Shown here one piece after another: positions 51,187 through 60,094 of a stretch of 64,000 nucleotides of DNA; the stretch's first letter is position 1; each line of letters begins with the position of its first letter. This DNA comes from Clostridiales bacterium (lineage in GTDB: Bacteria; Bacillota; Clostridia; Lachnospirales; Cellulosilyticaceae), in assembly GCA_019418225.1 (NCBI GenBank), contig DYCF01000024.1:3762-67761 (forward strand). The letters run 5' to 3'. Made by a program: the position numbers and the translations under genes. The notes beneath the pieces are model-generated. The model was not told the DNA's origin. It worked only from the letters and a program-made list of their open reading frames with translations, and did no database searches.

Positions 51187-52674
51187 ATGGTAAAGAATTT
51201 GAAAAGACTTTTTTCAACATTTTTAAGCTTTGCAGTAGTATTTTCAGTATTAATTTCACCAACAACACTTTTAGCTGCAAGTGCTTCCTGGAATTTTAAG
51301 GACACAAACTTTAAAAATCTAGGTACAATTTCATCTTCTATAACAGTAGATAACCTTGGACTTATTGCAACAAGTTCAAAAACAATGTCTGTTATAGCTA
51401 ACTCTCAGACGCTTAATGGCACAAGCTATACATATGCTTTAGCACTAGGCGGTGGCGGTTCTACATCTTATAGAGCCGTTAAAGTTCCTGTAAATGGTGC
51501 AAGTACTATTAAGGTAACGCTTATGTCTTCTGGTTCTTCTACAAGAAGTCTTGTTGTGGCTAATAGTAGTGGTTCTAAACTGACTACTTTAAGTGCAGGT
51601 ACAAGTCTTGCAACGCAATCTTATAACTACACAGGTAGCAAAGGCTATGTTTATCTTTACTCAAGTGGTAGTGGCATTAATATTTTCAAAATTCAAGTAG
51701 ATGACAATTCATCAAGTTCTGGTTCTGGCTCTGGTTCAGATTCTGGTTCAGATTCTGGTTCATCATTAGGTAATACAATCGTTGTTTCAAATGGTGGCAC
51801 AAGCTTATCTTCAGCCATTTCACAAGCTAAATCTGGTACAACGATTATTGTAAATGGTACTGTTAAATCTGGTACAGTTAACCTACCAGCTGGTGTAACA
51901 CTTAAAGGGCAAAATAATGCCGTAATCGACTTCTCTCAGACATCTGGAAGTAATCGTGGTATTGTAATTGCTACAAACGGCTCAACACTTCGTGACATTA
52001 AAATCATTAATGCAGCTGATAATGGTATTTATATTACTGGTTCAAACAACACTTTCTATAATGTAGAAACAGCATACAATAAAGATGCTGGTGTCCAAGT
52101 ATCAAATGGTGGCGCTTATAATAAATTCTATAACTGCTACTCTCACCACAATGCAGATGCAAAAGGCGAAAATGCTGATGGTTTTGCTGTAAAATTACAT
52201 TCTGGAGAAGGTAACTACTTTGAAGGATGTACAGCTGAGTATAACTCTGATGATGGTTGGGATTTATATGCAGCACATGGCGCAGTAACATTTGTTAACT
52301 GTAAAGCAAACTATAACGGTGAATGTAATGGTATTAAAGGTGATGGAAACGGCTTCAAACTTGGTGGTGTAGATAATAAAACATCTGGCACAGCAGCGCA
52401 TCTTGATCCACTTCCTCACAAACTTACAGATTGTAGTGCAAAAGGAAACTTAAAAAATGGTTTTGACCGTAACAATCAAAATGGTGTTGTTACAATGATT
52501 AGATGTACAGGTGATAGCAATAAAGGCAAAAACTTCAACTGGCCTCTAACAGGTAAACCATCTGCTTTAGGTTACACAGTAACATTTGGTAAAGCTATTT
52601 TAAATAACTGTACTTCAATTAATGGTTCAAATAATATTACTGGTGCAACTTTAACAAATTGCATTGGCTTCTAA
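51187..52674 (+). CDS. Secreted pectate lyase, polysaccharide lyase family 9
   Basis: A 495-residue exported enzyme (signal LSFAVVFSVLISPTTLLA). Residues about 34-180 form a beta-rich module, probably carbohydrate-binding, joined by a Ser/Gly/Asp linker (SSSGSGSGSDSGSDSGSS) to a parallel beta-helix (about 195-495). The PL9 active region is seen: NADGFAVKLHSGEGN, YNSDDGWDLYA (calcium-binding Asp residues) and GDGNGFKLGG with the catalytic Lys. It cleaves pectate by beta-elimination. AAAGGAG lies before the ATG. It is monocistronic and suits a plant-cell-wall degrader. Confidence 0.93.
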   Translation: MVKNLKRLFSTFLSFAVVFSVLISPTTLLAASASWNFKDTNFKNLGTISSSITVDNLGLIATSSKTMSVIANSQTLNGTSYTYALALGGGGSTSYRAVKVPVNGASTIKVTLMSSGSSTRSLVVANSSGSKLTTLSAGTSLATQSYNYTGSKGYVYLYSSGSGINIFKIQVDDNSSSSGSGSGSDSGSDSGSSLGNTIVVSNGGTSLSSAISQAKSGTTIIVNGTVKSGTVNLPAGVTLKGQNNAVIDFSQTSGSNRGIVIATNGSTLRDIKIINAADNGIYITGSNNTFYNVETAYNKDAGVQVSNGGAYNKFYNCYSHHNADAKGENADGFAVKLHSGEGNYFEGCTAEYNSDDGWDLYAAHGAVTFVNCKANYNGECNGIKGDGNGFKLGGVDNKTSGTAAHLDPLPHKLTDCSAKGNLKNGFDRNNQNGVVTMIRCTGDSNKGKNFNWPLTGKPSALGYTVTFGKAILNNCTSINGSNNITGATLTNCIGF

Positions 52675-52676
52675 AC

Positions 52677-52707
52677 AAAAAAGACGTAGCATCTGCTACG
52701 TCTTTTT
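52677..52707 (+). terminator. Terminator of the pectate lyase gene
   Basis: AAAAAGACGTAGCA and TGCTACGTCTTTTT form a 14-bp perfect stem with a 2-nt apex, right after the stop. Confidence 0.92.
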
Positions 52708-52831
52708 GTTTTCCACCTACTTTTTCCAAAGAGTAATTTATAACAATTTGGTTATAATTTTTACTAGAATATAGATTTTAATTTATAGTCTACACTTCTA
52801 TATTACGCTTTAAAAGTTAGGAGTCCACGCT

Positions 52832-53725
52832 ATGTTTACAAATCAAAGGCTAACTGAAACTTATTGCCGCGCACCTATCAAACACTTTGATGAGCATTCT
52901 AAGTTTATTTTCTTTAGTGACCTTCATAGAGGAGATGATAGTATCTCTGATGAATTCGCACGCAATCAAACGCTTATGCTCTGTGCCCTTAAGTACTATT
53001 ATAATAAAGGGTATACTTATATTGAAGTAGGAGATGGCGATGAACTCTGGGAATATAAACATTTTCAATATATTCGTACTGCTCATACTGATATTTTCGC
53101 CTTACTTAAAGCCTTTTATGAGGCAAATCGTTTTATCATGCTCTACGGTAATCATAATATATTCTTAAAAGATCAAAAGTATGTTGCCAAACATTATTAT
53201 CATTTCTATGATCAGTACGAAGATAAAGTCACTGATTTACTAAATGGTATCATACCACTAGAAGCAGTGATTCTAAGACATAGAAAAACAGGTCAGAAAA
53301 TTTTAGTTATGCATGGTCATCAAGGCGACTTACTCAATGACCAGCTCTGGCCTATCAATATGTTTTTCCTCCGTTACTTCTGGCGTTTCGTCCATGTAGT
53401 CGGTTTTAAAAATCCTTCAAGTCCTGCTAGAAATTATCAAAAGCGCCACAAAGTCGAAAAGAAATATAATAAATGGATTCAGGAAAATAAAGACATGCTA
53501 ATCTGTGGACATACGCACCGTGCAAAATTTCCTAAGAAAGGGCATCTTCCTTATTTTAATACAGGTTCTTGTATTCATAGCAAAGGTTTATCTGGTATTG
53601 AGATTATAAATGATCAAATTATGACCATTCAGTGGCGCCTAGAGGCAGATGAAAACGGCTATGTTAAAGTCGTCAGACACATTATTCATGGCCCTGGACC
53701 CCTTACTAGCTTTGCCTTTCATTAA
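52832..53725 (+). CDS. Calcineurin-like metallophosphoesterase
   Basis: The 297-residue protein has all five motifs of the fold: FFSDLHRGDDS, EVGDGDELWE, MLYGNHN, VMHGHQGD and CGHTHRAKF, giving a two-metal phosphoesterase site. The spacing resembles UDP-2,3-diacylglucosamine hydrolase-like proteins, but this Gram-positive has no lipid A, so the substrate is unknown. No signal peptide. It has an AGGAG site 9 bp before the ATG and converges on the suf genes. Confidence 0.88.
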   Translation: MFTNQRLTETYCRAPIKHFDEHSKFIFFSDLHRGDDSISDEFARNQTLMLCALKYYYNKGYTYIEVGDGDELWEYKHFQYIRTAHTDIFALLKAFYEANRFIMLYGNHNIFLKDQKYVAKHYYHFYDQYEDKVTDLLNGIIPLEAVILRHRKTGQKILVMHGHQGDLLNDQLWPINMFFLRYFWRFVHVVGFKNPSSPARNYQKRHKVEKKYNKWIQENKDMLICGHTHRAKFPKKGHLPYFNTGSCIHSKGLSGIEIINDQIMTIQWRLEADENGYVKVVRHIIHGPGPLTSFAFH

Positions 53726-53778
53726 TCCTTTTTAGATTGAGCGGCAAAATAGTGAACTTGATCTACTACTTGATCTAC

Positions 53779-53823
53779 TAAAAGAGGAGCCTTTCTCGAA
53801 ATGATTTCGTATGGCTCCTTTTA
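53779..53823. terminator. Bidirectional terminator between phosphoesterase and suf genes
   Basis: TAAAAGAGGAGCC pairs with GGCTCCTTTTA (one bulge), with an internal CGAAATGATTTCG hairpin. Confidence 0.8.
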
Positions 53824-53853
53824 CATGCACTCTTTTTATAAACCTAACTTAAA

Positions 53854-54771
53854 CTAACTTAAAAATGTATCAATAATTACAGCTTCTGCTTCCTCTTCTG
53901 TAAGGCCTAATGTTTGAAGCTTAATAAGCTGTTCATTGTTGATTCTACCAATAGCTGCTTCATGAATAATCTGAGCATCCTGATGATTGGCCTCTATCTC
54001 TGGAATAGAGCGTACCTTGGCTTCATCCATAATAATGGCATCACATTGAATATGCGCTTTACATTTGTTATTTCCAATCGCACTTGGATGGAATACTTGC
54101 TTAGAGGCATTCTTAGCAACTGAACGTGATACAATTTGTGTTGCAGCATCCTCTCCTTCTAAATAAATAGACATATTAGATTCTGCCACTTGTTGATCAT
54201 GTGTCATAAGCTTTTCTGTAACGACTAACTTAGCACCTTTTTGAAGATAAGCCTTTGTCTCTCTTAAAGTAGAATCTACGCCCTTAATTTGTACCATTTC
54301 CATCTCACAATAAGATTCCTCATCCATATTAACTATAGTCGTCGGATTAAGTACACGCGCGCCTGTCCCTTCTCCTTCTCCATAATGCTTCTCAACATAA
54401 GTTACTTTCGCACCCTTGCCTATATAAAAAGTATGGATGCCGTCATGTTGGCTTGTATCACATCCGCAGTTATGAATCCCACAGCCTGCTACAATCTCAA
54501 CCTGTGCTCCCTCTCCTATTTCAAAATCATTATAAACTTTATCATATTCTCCTGATTTAGTCATAATCACTGGAATGTGTACACTCTCGCCTTTTGTTCC
54601 TGGTGCAACCTTAATGATAATGCCTGGTTGATCCTCTTTACTGATGATTTGGATATTAGGCGTCGAAAAACGTTCTACCCCCTTACCATCAGCACGTATA
54701 TTATAAGCGCCCGTTGGTTTCTCTGTCATATCTGCTACAACTTTTAATAAGTTCTTCTCTACATTATTCAT
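53854..54771 (-). CDS. sufB: SufB/SufD-family Fe-S cluster scaffold protein (short form)
   Basis: The 305-residue protein is much shorter than canonical SufB (~470) and carries the beta-helix core: EIVAGCGIHNCGCDTSQHDGIHTFYIGKGAKVTYVEKHYGEG, METV-like VQIKGVDSTLRETKAYL, SRSVAKNASKQVFHPSAIG and ANHQDAQIIHEAAIGRIN. It overlaps sufC by 8 bp; no sufS, sufU or sufD lies nearby. Such two-gene SufC/short-SufB systems occur in anaerobes and archaea and have been described as a minimal SUF-like system. It should act as the scaffold with the ATPase. Confidence 0.85.
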   Translation of the reverse strand: MNNVEKNLLKVVADMTEKPTGAYNIRADGKGVERFSTPNIQIISKEDQPGIIIKVAPGTKGESVHIPVIMTKSGEYDKVYNDFEIGEGAQVEIVAGCGIHNCGCDTSQHDGIHTFYIGKGAKVTYVEKHYGEGEGTGARVLNPTTIVNMDEESYCEMEMVQIKGVDSTLRETKAYLQKGAKLVVTEKLMTHDQQVAESNMSIYLEGEDAATQIVSRSVAKNASKQVFHPSAIGNNKCKAHIQCDAIIMDEAKVRSIPEIEANHQDAQIIHEAAIGRINNEQLIKLQTLGLTEEEAEAVIIDTFLS

Positions 54772-55510
54772 GTGATTTTTCCACCGCCTTACTCATATTA
54801 CATGTACATTTTGTTTCTACATCACCTTTTAAAATAGGCAATATCTCTGCCTTGCTCCCATAAGCTTTTACTTTTCCATCTGCAATAATCATAATATCAT
54901 CTGCAAACTCTATAATACGTTCTTGGTGAGAAATAATAATAATCGTTTGATCTTTGTGCATAGCTAACTTCTTAAATGTATCTACTAACAATGAAAAACT
55001 CCACAAGTCAATACCCGCCTCTGGTTCATCATAAATAGCCAGATGTGGTTTTCTTGCTAAAAGTGATGCAATTTCAATACGTTTAAGTTCACCACCTGAA
55101 AGGGAGCTATCTACATCACGTTTTAAATATTCTTTAGCACATAAACCTACCTCAGATAAATAATCACAAGCTACCTTTTCTTCTAACTTATCCCCAGCTG
55201 ATAATTCTAATAGCTTTTTAACAGTTATTCCTTTAAAACGTGGTGGTGCCTGAAAGGCATAACCGATACCACTTTTAGCACGTTCAGAAATCCCCAAGTT
55301 TGTAATATCTTTTCCTTCAAAATATATATTACCTGAAGTGGGTGTTGTAATTCCCATAATGATTTTAGCTAATGTAGATTTTCCACCACCATTAGGACCT
55401 GTAATGACTAATACCTTACCTTCTTCTACATTAAAGTTAACTTGTTCTAATACTTTAACCTCTCCATTAGGTCCAGGTACTGTGAAACTTATATCTTTTA
55501 ATTCAAGCAT
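54764..55510 (-). CDS. sufC: Fe-S cluster assembly ATPase SufC
   Basis: The 248-residue ABC-type ATPase has Walker A ITGPNGGGKSTLAKI, signature SLSGGELKRIEIA, Walker B LAIYDEPEAGIDLWSF and ISHQER, the SufC-specific DEPEAGIDLWS pattern. It drives cluster assembly on the SufB-like partner encoded immediately downstream. A CxC pair near the C-terminus (TKCTCNM) is not part of the usual SufC core. First gene of the pair; upstream lie the TATAGA repeats. Confidence 0.92.
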   Translation of the reverse strand: MLELKDISFTVPGPNGEVKVLEQVNFNVEEGKVLVITGPNGGGKSTLAKIIMGITTPTSGNIYFEGKDITNLGISERAKSGIGYAFQAPPRFKGITVKKLLELSAGDKLEEKVACDYLSEVGLCAKEYLKRDVDSSLSGGELKRIEIASLLARKPHLAIYDEPEAGIDLWSFSLLVDTFKKLAMHKDQTIIIISHQERIIEFADDIMIIADGKVKAYGSKAEILPILKGDVETKCTCNMSKAVEKSHE

Positions 55511-55604
55511 ACTTTACCTCTTTTCCCATTTATATGTTATGAAATATTTCATCTGTAATATACATCCTAAAACATCTCACTTCTCTATGGCATTTATCTT
55601 TTAT

Positions 55605-55823
55605 TATAGATTTCACATTGATAAGACTTGGTTATTCATAATTTTAGTCATGTGAAATCATTAGGAGAAACCTATTTACCTACATGTATACTTCAAGTTT
55701 TTAATTTGTTTCTCTATAGATTTCACATTTATAAGACTTGGTTATTCATAATTTTTAGTCATGTAAAATCATTAGGAGAAACCCTATGATGTGTCATTTA
55801 GAGTTAGGGTTAGTTTCTCTATA
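55605..55823 (+). repeat. Two head-to-tail TATAGA-bounded repeats (copies E1, E2)
   Basis: Units start at 55605 and 55715 (110-bp period). E1 is close to the consensus. E2 has an unrelated second loop but keeps pairing: GAGAAACCCTA with TTAGGGTTAGTTTCTC, a compensated change. Both lie between minus-strand genes. Confidence 0.9.
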
Positions 55824-55920
55824 TTGCTATATATTATAGCATATATTGTAAAACATTTTAATTTTTTTATATTTTTTAGTATTAAAACTTAATTTTGATA
55901 TAAAAGAAGTGGTACACTAC

Positions 55921-55998
55921 TATAGATTTCACATTTATAAATTTGAAGAAAACAACTTACCTAACTGTATATTTCAAGTTTTAGTTGGTTTCTCTATA
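55921..55998 (+). repeat. Internally deleted TATAGA-bounded repeat (copy E3)
   Basis: It starts TATAGATTTCACATTTATAA, jumps to GAAGAAAACAACTTACC and ends GGTTTCTCTATA (78 bp). The first stem's right arm is gone. Confidence 0.8.
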
Positions 55999-56024
55999 TA
56001 TTCTTAGTTTTGTACCACCTCTTT

Positions 56025-57332
56025 TTACACAAGGACTGCAATACATATATAAATATATATTGCATCGAGTGCAAGCATTATTATAGAAAAAGGTATTGAA
56101 AAAATAACATATTTCTTTAAGCTAAAAATCTGCTCAATTCTTTTCCTCTCACTCTCATCATTGACTTGCTTTAGAAATCTATTTACTTCACTCAATAAAA
56201 TAGGACCTCCAGTAGCTGACCAAGGAAGCATACTGCTCCCTGCAAGAATTCCTAATGCCAGTGCAACATATATAAATTTATTAGGTACTGCACCTTCTAA
56301 TGCTTGACAAATTGGTAATAATGTAGCTGCTGCTGGGCCTGCTGACAGTAATGTTGCAATACAAAATCCTATAAGGAGTACAGCTAGGGCTATTAGATAG
56401 CCACTACTACCAGTAATTCCCATAATAGAGTTTGCTACAATTTTTAAAAAGCCACAATTCTCCAAAATACCACCCATTAAAAATAATGCAGCTAAAAAAG
56501 TGATTGAATCCATAATTTGTAGTCCATTTAGAGCATCCATCGGATTCTTTTTTTGTACAAGTAATAAAATACCTCCGAAAAATAATGAAACATAGGCAAT
56601 AGATATCTTGTAAAATGGTGCAATACTTACACTTACAATATAAAGTATAAAAATAATAGCTGGAACTTTTATTTCCTGCTTATTTATAATAGGCTTATCA
56701 TTATATGTTAGGACTTTTTTTTCAGTACTTCCCTTATCGCCTCTATACCACAAATATGAATATAAAGAAAGCCCTACAGCATAAACAAAACAAGGTATAA
56801 ATAGTTTAAGCAAAAAATCTATCAAATTAAAGTCTGTATAGAGTGTTAATATAACCGCTGGTGTATCAGCCCAAGGTAAAGCTGCACCACCTATATTAGA
56901 ACCAATGACTATACTTACAAGTAACGGAATAATCGGCAATTTATAATCCTTAGCCATGCATAATGCCATTGAAGCAAACAATAATACAACTGTTAGATTA
57001 TTCATAAACAATGATGTTACGTATATCAGTAATGGCATACACATTATAATAACAATTCTTCGCGACTTAGAGAATTGTAAAAACTTATATTCTATATAAT
57101 TGATAATTCCTGCACGTTCAAATACATCTGTAAATAATGCTAATACAATGACCAAAATAATAATTTCACTAGGAAAGGATTGAAACGCAACAATAGGATC
57201 AAAACTCTGGTTTATAACGCCTAAAGTTAATAATAAGCCTGCACCAATGAAGGTAATTGCTGTGCGATGCTTTGAAAAGAAAACCATTCCTATATAAATA
57301 GCTAACGTTATAAATAATATCAGATACATCAT
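56025..57332 (-). CDS. Ion-transporter-superfamily anion permease (ArsB/NhaD/SLC13-like)
   Basis: A 435-residue membrane protein with about eleven segments and the two-fold repeat of the IT superfamily: MNNLTVVLLFASMALCMA and SNIGGAALPWADTPAVILT in the first half, SAGPAAATLLPICQAL and AGSSMLPWSATGGPILLSE in the second. The paired PW[AS].T.[AG]..L hairpin motifs suggest a sodium- or proton-coupled anion carrier. Substrate (arsenite, carboxylate, or proton exchange) cannot be read from sequence. It stands alone with no ars-type regulator adjacent. Confidence 0.8.
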   Translation of the reverse strand: MMYLILFITLAIYIGMVFFSKHRTAITFIGAGLLLTLGVINQSFDPIVAFQSFPSEIIILVIVLALFTDVFERAGIINYIEYKFLQFSKSRRIVIIMCMPLLIYVTSLFMNNLTVVLLFASMALCMAKDYKLPIIPLLVSIVIGSNIGGAALPWADTPAVILTLYTDFNLIDFLLKLFIPCFVYAVGLSLYSYLWYRGDKGSTEKKVLTYNDKPIINKQEIKVPAIIFILYIVSVSIAPFYKISIAYVSLFFGGILLLVQKKNPMDALNGLQIMDSITFLAALFLMGGILENCGFLKIVANSIMGITGSSGYLIALAVLLIGFCIATLLSAGPAAATLLPICQALEGAVPNKFIYVALALGILAGSSMLPWSATGGPILLSEVNRFLKQVNDESERKRIEQIFSLKKYVIFSIPFSIIMLALDAIYIYICIAVLV

Positions 57333-57426
57333 ATCCCCCCAATGTGCTATCTTAACAGCTAAAGATTAATAAAAGCCTAGTCTATAATCCTTCTATATCC
57401 TAGACCCTTATTAACTTTCTAAGATC

Positions 57427-58548
57427 TTAGTTTTTTAAGCTATAGCGCATTTTTTCACGTTTGTTGCTATTTTCTTTGCCAATGTAACTTTCTTGATCCT
57501 TACAAGCTGAAGATATTTCACCACTTACTAAATGTCCACCCCATTTAACCTCTATTTCATCTACACCGGGACTATAAATATGCACTTGTGGTTCAACATC
57601 ATCATACATACTTGTAACAGCTGTTACTGTAAGATACTCTGGCATTTTATCTTTCTTCTGCTTGCATTGATTATTCTTTTTATCTTTATCATTTTGACAA
57701 CATGCATTATCTGACTTAAAGATAGCCAATAAACGACTATTACTTAACCATTCAAAATAAATAAGCTGATAAGACTCTATATACTTTTGCTTCTTAAGAT
57801 GCATGGCACGAATACTGCCATTATACCCACTATCATCTGTATAAATATGCAGTCTAAATGCAACTTGCCTTTCTTTTGGGCCTTCTGGCTTCTTATCCTG
57901 TGGACCGCCTATTTTCTTATCTTGTGAACCTTCCTGACTCTTACCATCCATGCCTTTTTCGTCTTTATCTCTTCCAGATTCTCCGTCTTCTATGCAATAT
58001 TGATCCCCATCATAACATTTATCTTTTCTACATTCTTTATCGTATTCATCAGCCCTGCAGCCTTTATCACATTTACCATCTTTTCCATCTTTATGGTCTT
58101 TATCACATTTGCCATCTTTTCCGTCTTTATGGCCTTTATCACACTTGCCATCTTTTCCGTCTTTATGGCCTTTATCACATTTGCCATCTTTTCCGTCTTT
58201 ATGGTCTTTATCACATTTGCCATCTTTTCCGTCTTTATGGTCTTTATCACATTTGCCATCTTTTCCGTCTTTACCCTCTTTATCCTTCCTATTTTTATTA
58301 CGTCTATCTTCTCGCGTCTTAGGATCTTCATCCTCGAAAATACCTTGCAACTTTACAAGTGTATTAATCTCATAATTAAATTTGTCCCATGGCAAATCCC
58401 ATAGTTCTTCTTCCTTATGAATCCTAAACGCTGCACGTTTAACCTTTTTTGCTTTTCTTGTTTCATGATAGCACTCATTTTTGTTATCATAAAAGTTCTT
58501 ATTATGATTAGGTTTTTTATCATAATTTTTACTTTCTTTAGACCCCAT
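57427..58548 (-). CDS. Hydrophilic protein with Cys-containing 12-residue repeats, function unknown
   Basis: The 373-residue protein has no signal peptide or membrane segment. An N-terminal part has AAFRIHKEEELWDLPWDKF; a related phrase, VAFRLHIYTDDSGYNG, opens the C-terminal domain (about 225-373), suggesting duplicated or swapped modules. In between lie six or so copies of GKDGKCDK[DG]HKD, then more Cys/Asp-rich sequence. The repeats are encoded by a 36-bp minisatellite. GGGAGAGG precedes the ATG. Composition recalls spore-coat or exosporium proteins, which is only a guess. No family recognised. Confidence 0.75.
   Translation of the reverse strand: MGSKESKNYDKKPNHNKNFYDNKNECYHETRKAKKVKRAAFRIHKEEELWDLPWDKFNYEINTLVKLQGIFEDEDPKTREDRRNKNRKDKEGKDGKDGKCDKDHKDGKDGKCDKDHKDGKDGKCDKGHKDGKDGKCDKGHKDGKDGKCDKDHKDGKDGKCDKGCRADEYDKECRKDKCYDGDQYCIEDGESGRDKDEKGMDGKSQEGSQDKKIGGPQDKKPEGPKERQVAFRLHIYTDDSGYNGSIRAMHLKKQKYIESYQLIYFEWLSNSRLLAIFKSDNACCQNDKDKKNNQCKQKKDKMPEYLTVTAVTSMYDDVEPQVHIYSPGVDEIEVKWGGHLVSGEISSACKDQESYIGKENSNKREKMRYSLKN
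58065..58285 (-). repeat. 36-bp coding minisatellite
   Basis: About six in-phase 36-bp units encode GKDGKCDK[DG]HKD within the gene at 57427. Units differ only at a few bases, so copy number probably varies between strains. Confidence 0.9.
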
Positions 58549-58729
58549 AATATCCTCTCCCTTTAAGTTAACAACGTACTATTTTTATATCGTTGCACTT
58601 TTATATTATGCGAGCTTACCAAGTATTGACTCTAAATTGGTCGTTATTTGACATTTAATTAAAATTTAGGAGGATTTCACAAATACTCCCCAGTATTTAT
58701 TAGACTTAATTTGACAAAAATAGCATGTG

Positions 58730-58776
58730 AAAAGGAGCAACACAAAATTATACGTAATTTTATGATGCTCCTTTTT
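58730..58776 (-). terminator. Terminator after the UPF0126 gene
   Basis: A two-part stem: AAAAGGAGCA/TGCTCCTTTT outside and AAAATTA/TAATTTT inside. It is about 32 bp past the stop of the minus-strand gene. Confidence 0.85.
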
Positions 58777-58808
58777 AATATGTATATTTTTTAATATGTA
58801 TAGTTTAA

Positions 58809-59447
58809 TTATTCCATGCGTATCCTAGGTAAATTCCATTTATAATGGGACGCTAACACTCTAATCAGTATTACAACAATCGCCCCCCAGAACATCGCCA
58901 TTTCTTTACCTAAATAAAACCATAATATAATGCATACAATAGCCCCACCAATTGAAGCACAGCCATATATATGCTTCTTAAATATATATGGAATATTTCC
59001 AGCTAAAAGGTCTCTTACAATGCCGCCACCGACACCTGTAATAAGCCCTACAAATATCAGTAAAATACTGCTTGGCATATTAATTCTCTCTATAGCAGTT
59101 TGTACGCCTACTACTGTAAATACCCCAAGCCCTACTGTATCACTTATAAATAGCAAGGAATTTAATGGTCTTACATTATTCACATAATGTTTCGAGTAAA
59201 GCCATACGGCAATAAACGTTAAGATAGCTGTAATCATAGCAATGACAATGCTTCTCGGATTACAAAAAGTAAGTGGAGGCGTAATACCCAGCGTAATATC
59301 TCTAATAATTCCTCCACCTACAGCGGTTACAATGCCTAATATAGTGACACCCAACAAATCCATTTCCTTCTCTATTGCTACTGCTGCACCTGAAATTGCA
59401 AAAGCGATTGTTCCTATAATGTCAAAAATTAAAATGTACTTATCCAT
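58809..59447 (-). CDS. UPF0126/TRIC-type membrane protein (YicG/YadS family)
   Basis: The 212-residue protein has seven hydrophobic segments arranged as two homologous halves, each with the conserved glycine-rich hairpin: VTAVGGGIIRDITLGITPP and ITGVGGGIVRDLLAGNIPY. The UPF0126 fold is the bacterial relative of TRIC cation channels; some members have been linked to glycine or cation flux. Length is normal. Monocistronic. Confidence 0.9.
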   Translation of the reverse strand: MDKYILIFDIIGTIAFAISGAAVAIEKEMDLLGVTILGIVTAVGGGIIRDITLGITPPLTFCNPRSIVIAMITAILTFIAVWLYSKHYVNNVRPLNSLLFISDTVGLGVFTVVGVQTAIERINMPSSILLIFVGLITGVGGGIVRDLLAGNIPYIFKKHIYGCASIGGAIVCIILWFYLGKEMAMFWGAIVVILIRVLASHYKWNLPRIRME

Positions 59448-59517
59448 GTTGCCTTATCCGCTCCTTTAGTTTCTCATGCCTATTATATACATATTCTATA
59501 AGCTATGCAAGAAAGGG

Positions 59518-60012
59518 TTAGAAACGGCTGTCTAAAAGTAACTTATTGATGCACTCACTTACCTCTTCACGTTTTTTATAAACCCACTCTAAATCAATTT
59601 CTATACCAAAACTCCTCGCAAAACCACAATATAAATTTACCTTCTGATAATAAGCCTCTAAACTTTCTAGTCTATGCTCACTCTCTAATGGTCTTGGAAG
59701 CACCTTAAGTTTTCTAATGAAATAGCTATGCACTAAATCCATAAAGTAATCAAACACCATTTCATTATGGACATCAAAAGTTAATTTCATCAGCCTCCAT
59801 TCCACTTCTTCAGACAACTTATAGCTTCTAATGCGCTCTAAGATAAAAAGATAATCACTAATTTCCATCTTCTTATAATAATTTAGCTTTTCTTCTCGCT
59901 GATGCCATAGGGCCAGTTTTTCTCTAAGTGGTAACCCTTTAATCAGAAGAAGGGCTTCACTAGGACCGATTATTGCCGTTTGCAGTGGTTCATCAATTTG
60001 CAAAAGCAACAA
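59518..60012 (-). CDS. Hypothetical protein, probably 5'-truncated
   Basis: The frame gives 164 residues from a TTG at 60012, directly after the sodA terminator and without a ribosome binding site, so the 5' end may be lost. The sequence is helical and charged (LREKLALWHQREEKLNYYKKM; LEWVYKKREEVSECINKLL). A later ATG at MEISDYLF is possible. I recognise no family. Confidence 0.4.
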   Translation of the reverse strand: MLLLQIDEPLQTAIIGPSEALLLIKGLPLREKLALWHQREEKLNYYKKMEISDYLFILERIRSYKLSEEVEWRLMKLTFDVHNEMVFDYFMDLVHSYFIRKLKVLPRPLESEHRLESLEAYYQKVNLYCGFARSFGIEIDLEWVYKKREEVSECINKLLLDSRF

Positions 60013-60028
60013 GTATTGTGCTAAATAG

Positions 60029-60070
60029 CAAAAAAGCTATAAAACTGATATAATGCTCAAGTTTTATAGC
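60029..60070 (-). terminator. Terminator of sodA
   Basis: On the minus strand GGCTATAAAAC and GTTTTATAGC pair, followed by TTTTTT, 25 bp after the sodA stop. Confidence 0.85.
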
Positions 60071-60094
60071 CTCTTTCTTTATTATATTAACTTT

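Noticed and set aside
51069..51305. Minus-strand frame overlapping the pectate lyase start
   Set aside because: It overlaps the well-supported signal peptide and ribosome binding site of the lyase and has no site of its own.
57858..58404. Plus-strand frames opposite the minisatellite encoding striking Phe/Ile or Leu/His repeats
   Set aside because: They are antisense shadows of the 36-bp repeat within the gene at 57427.
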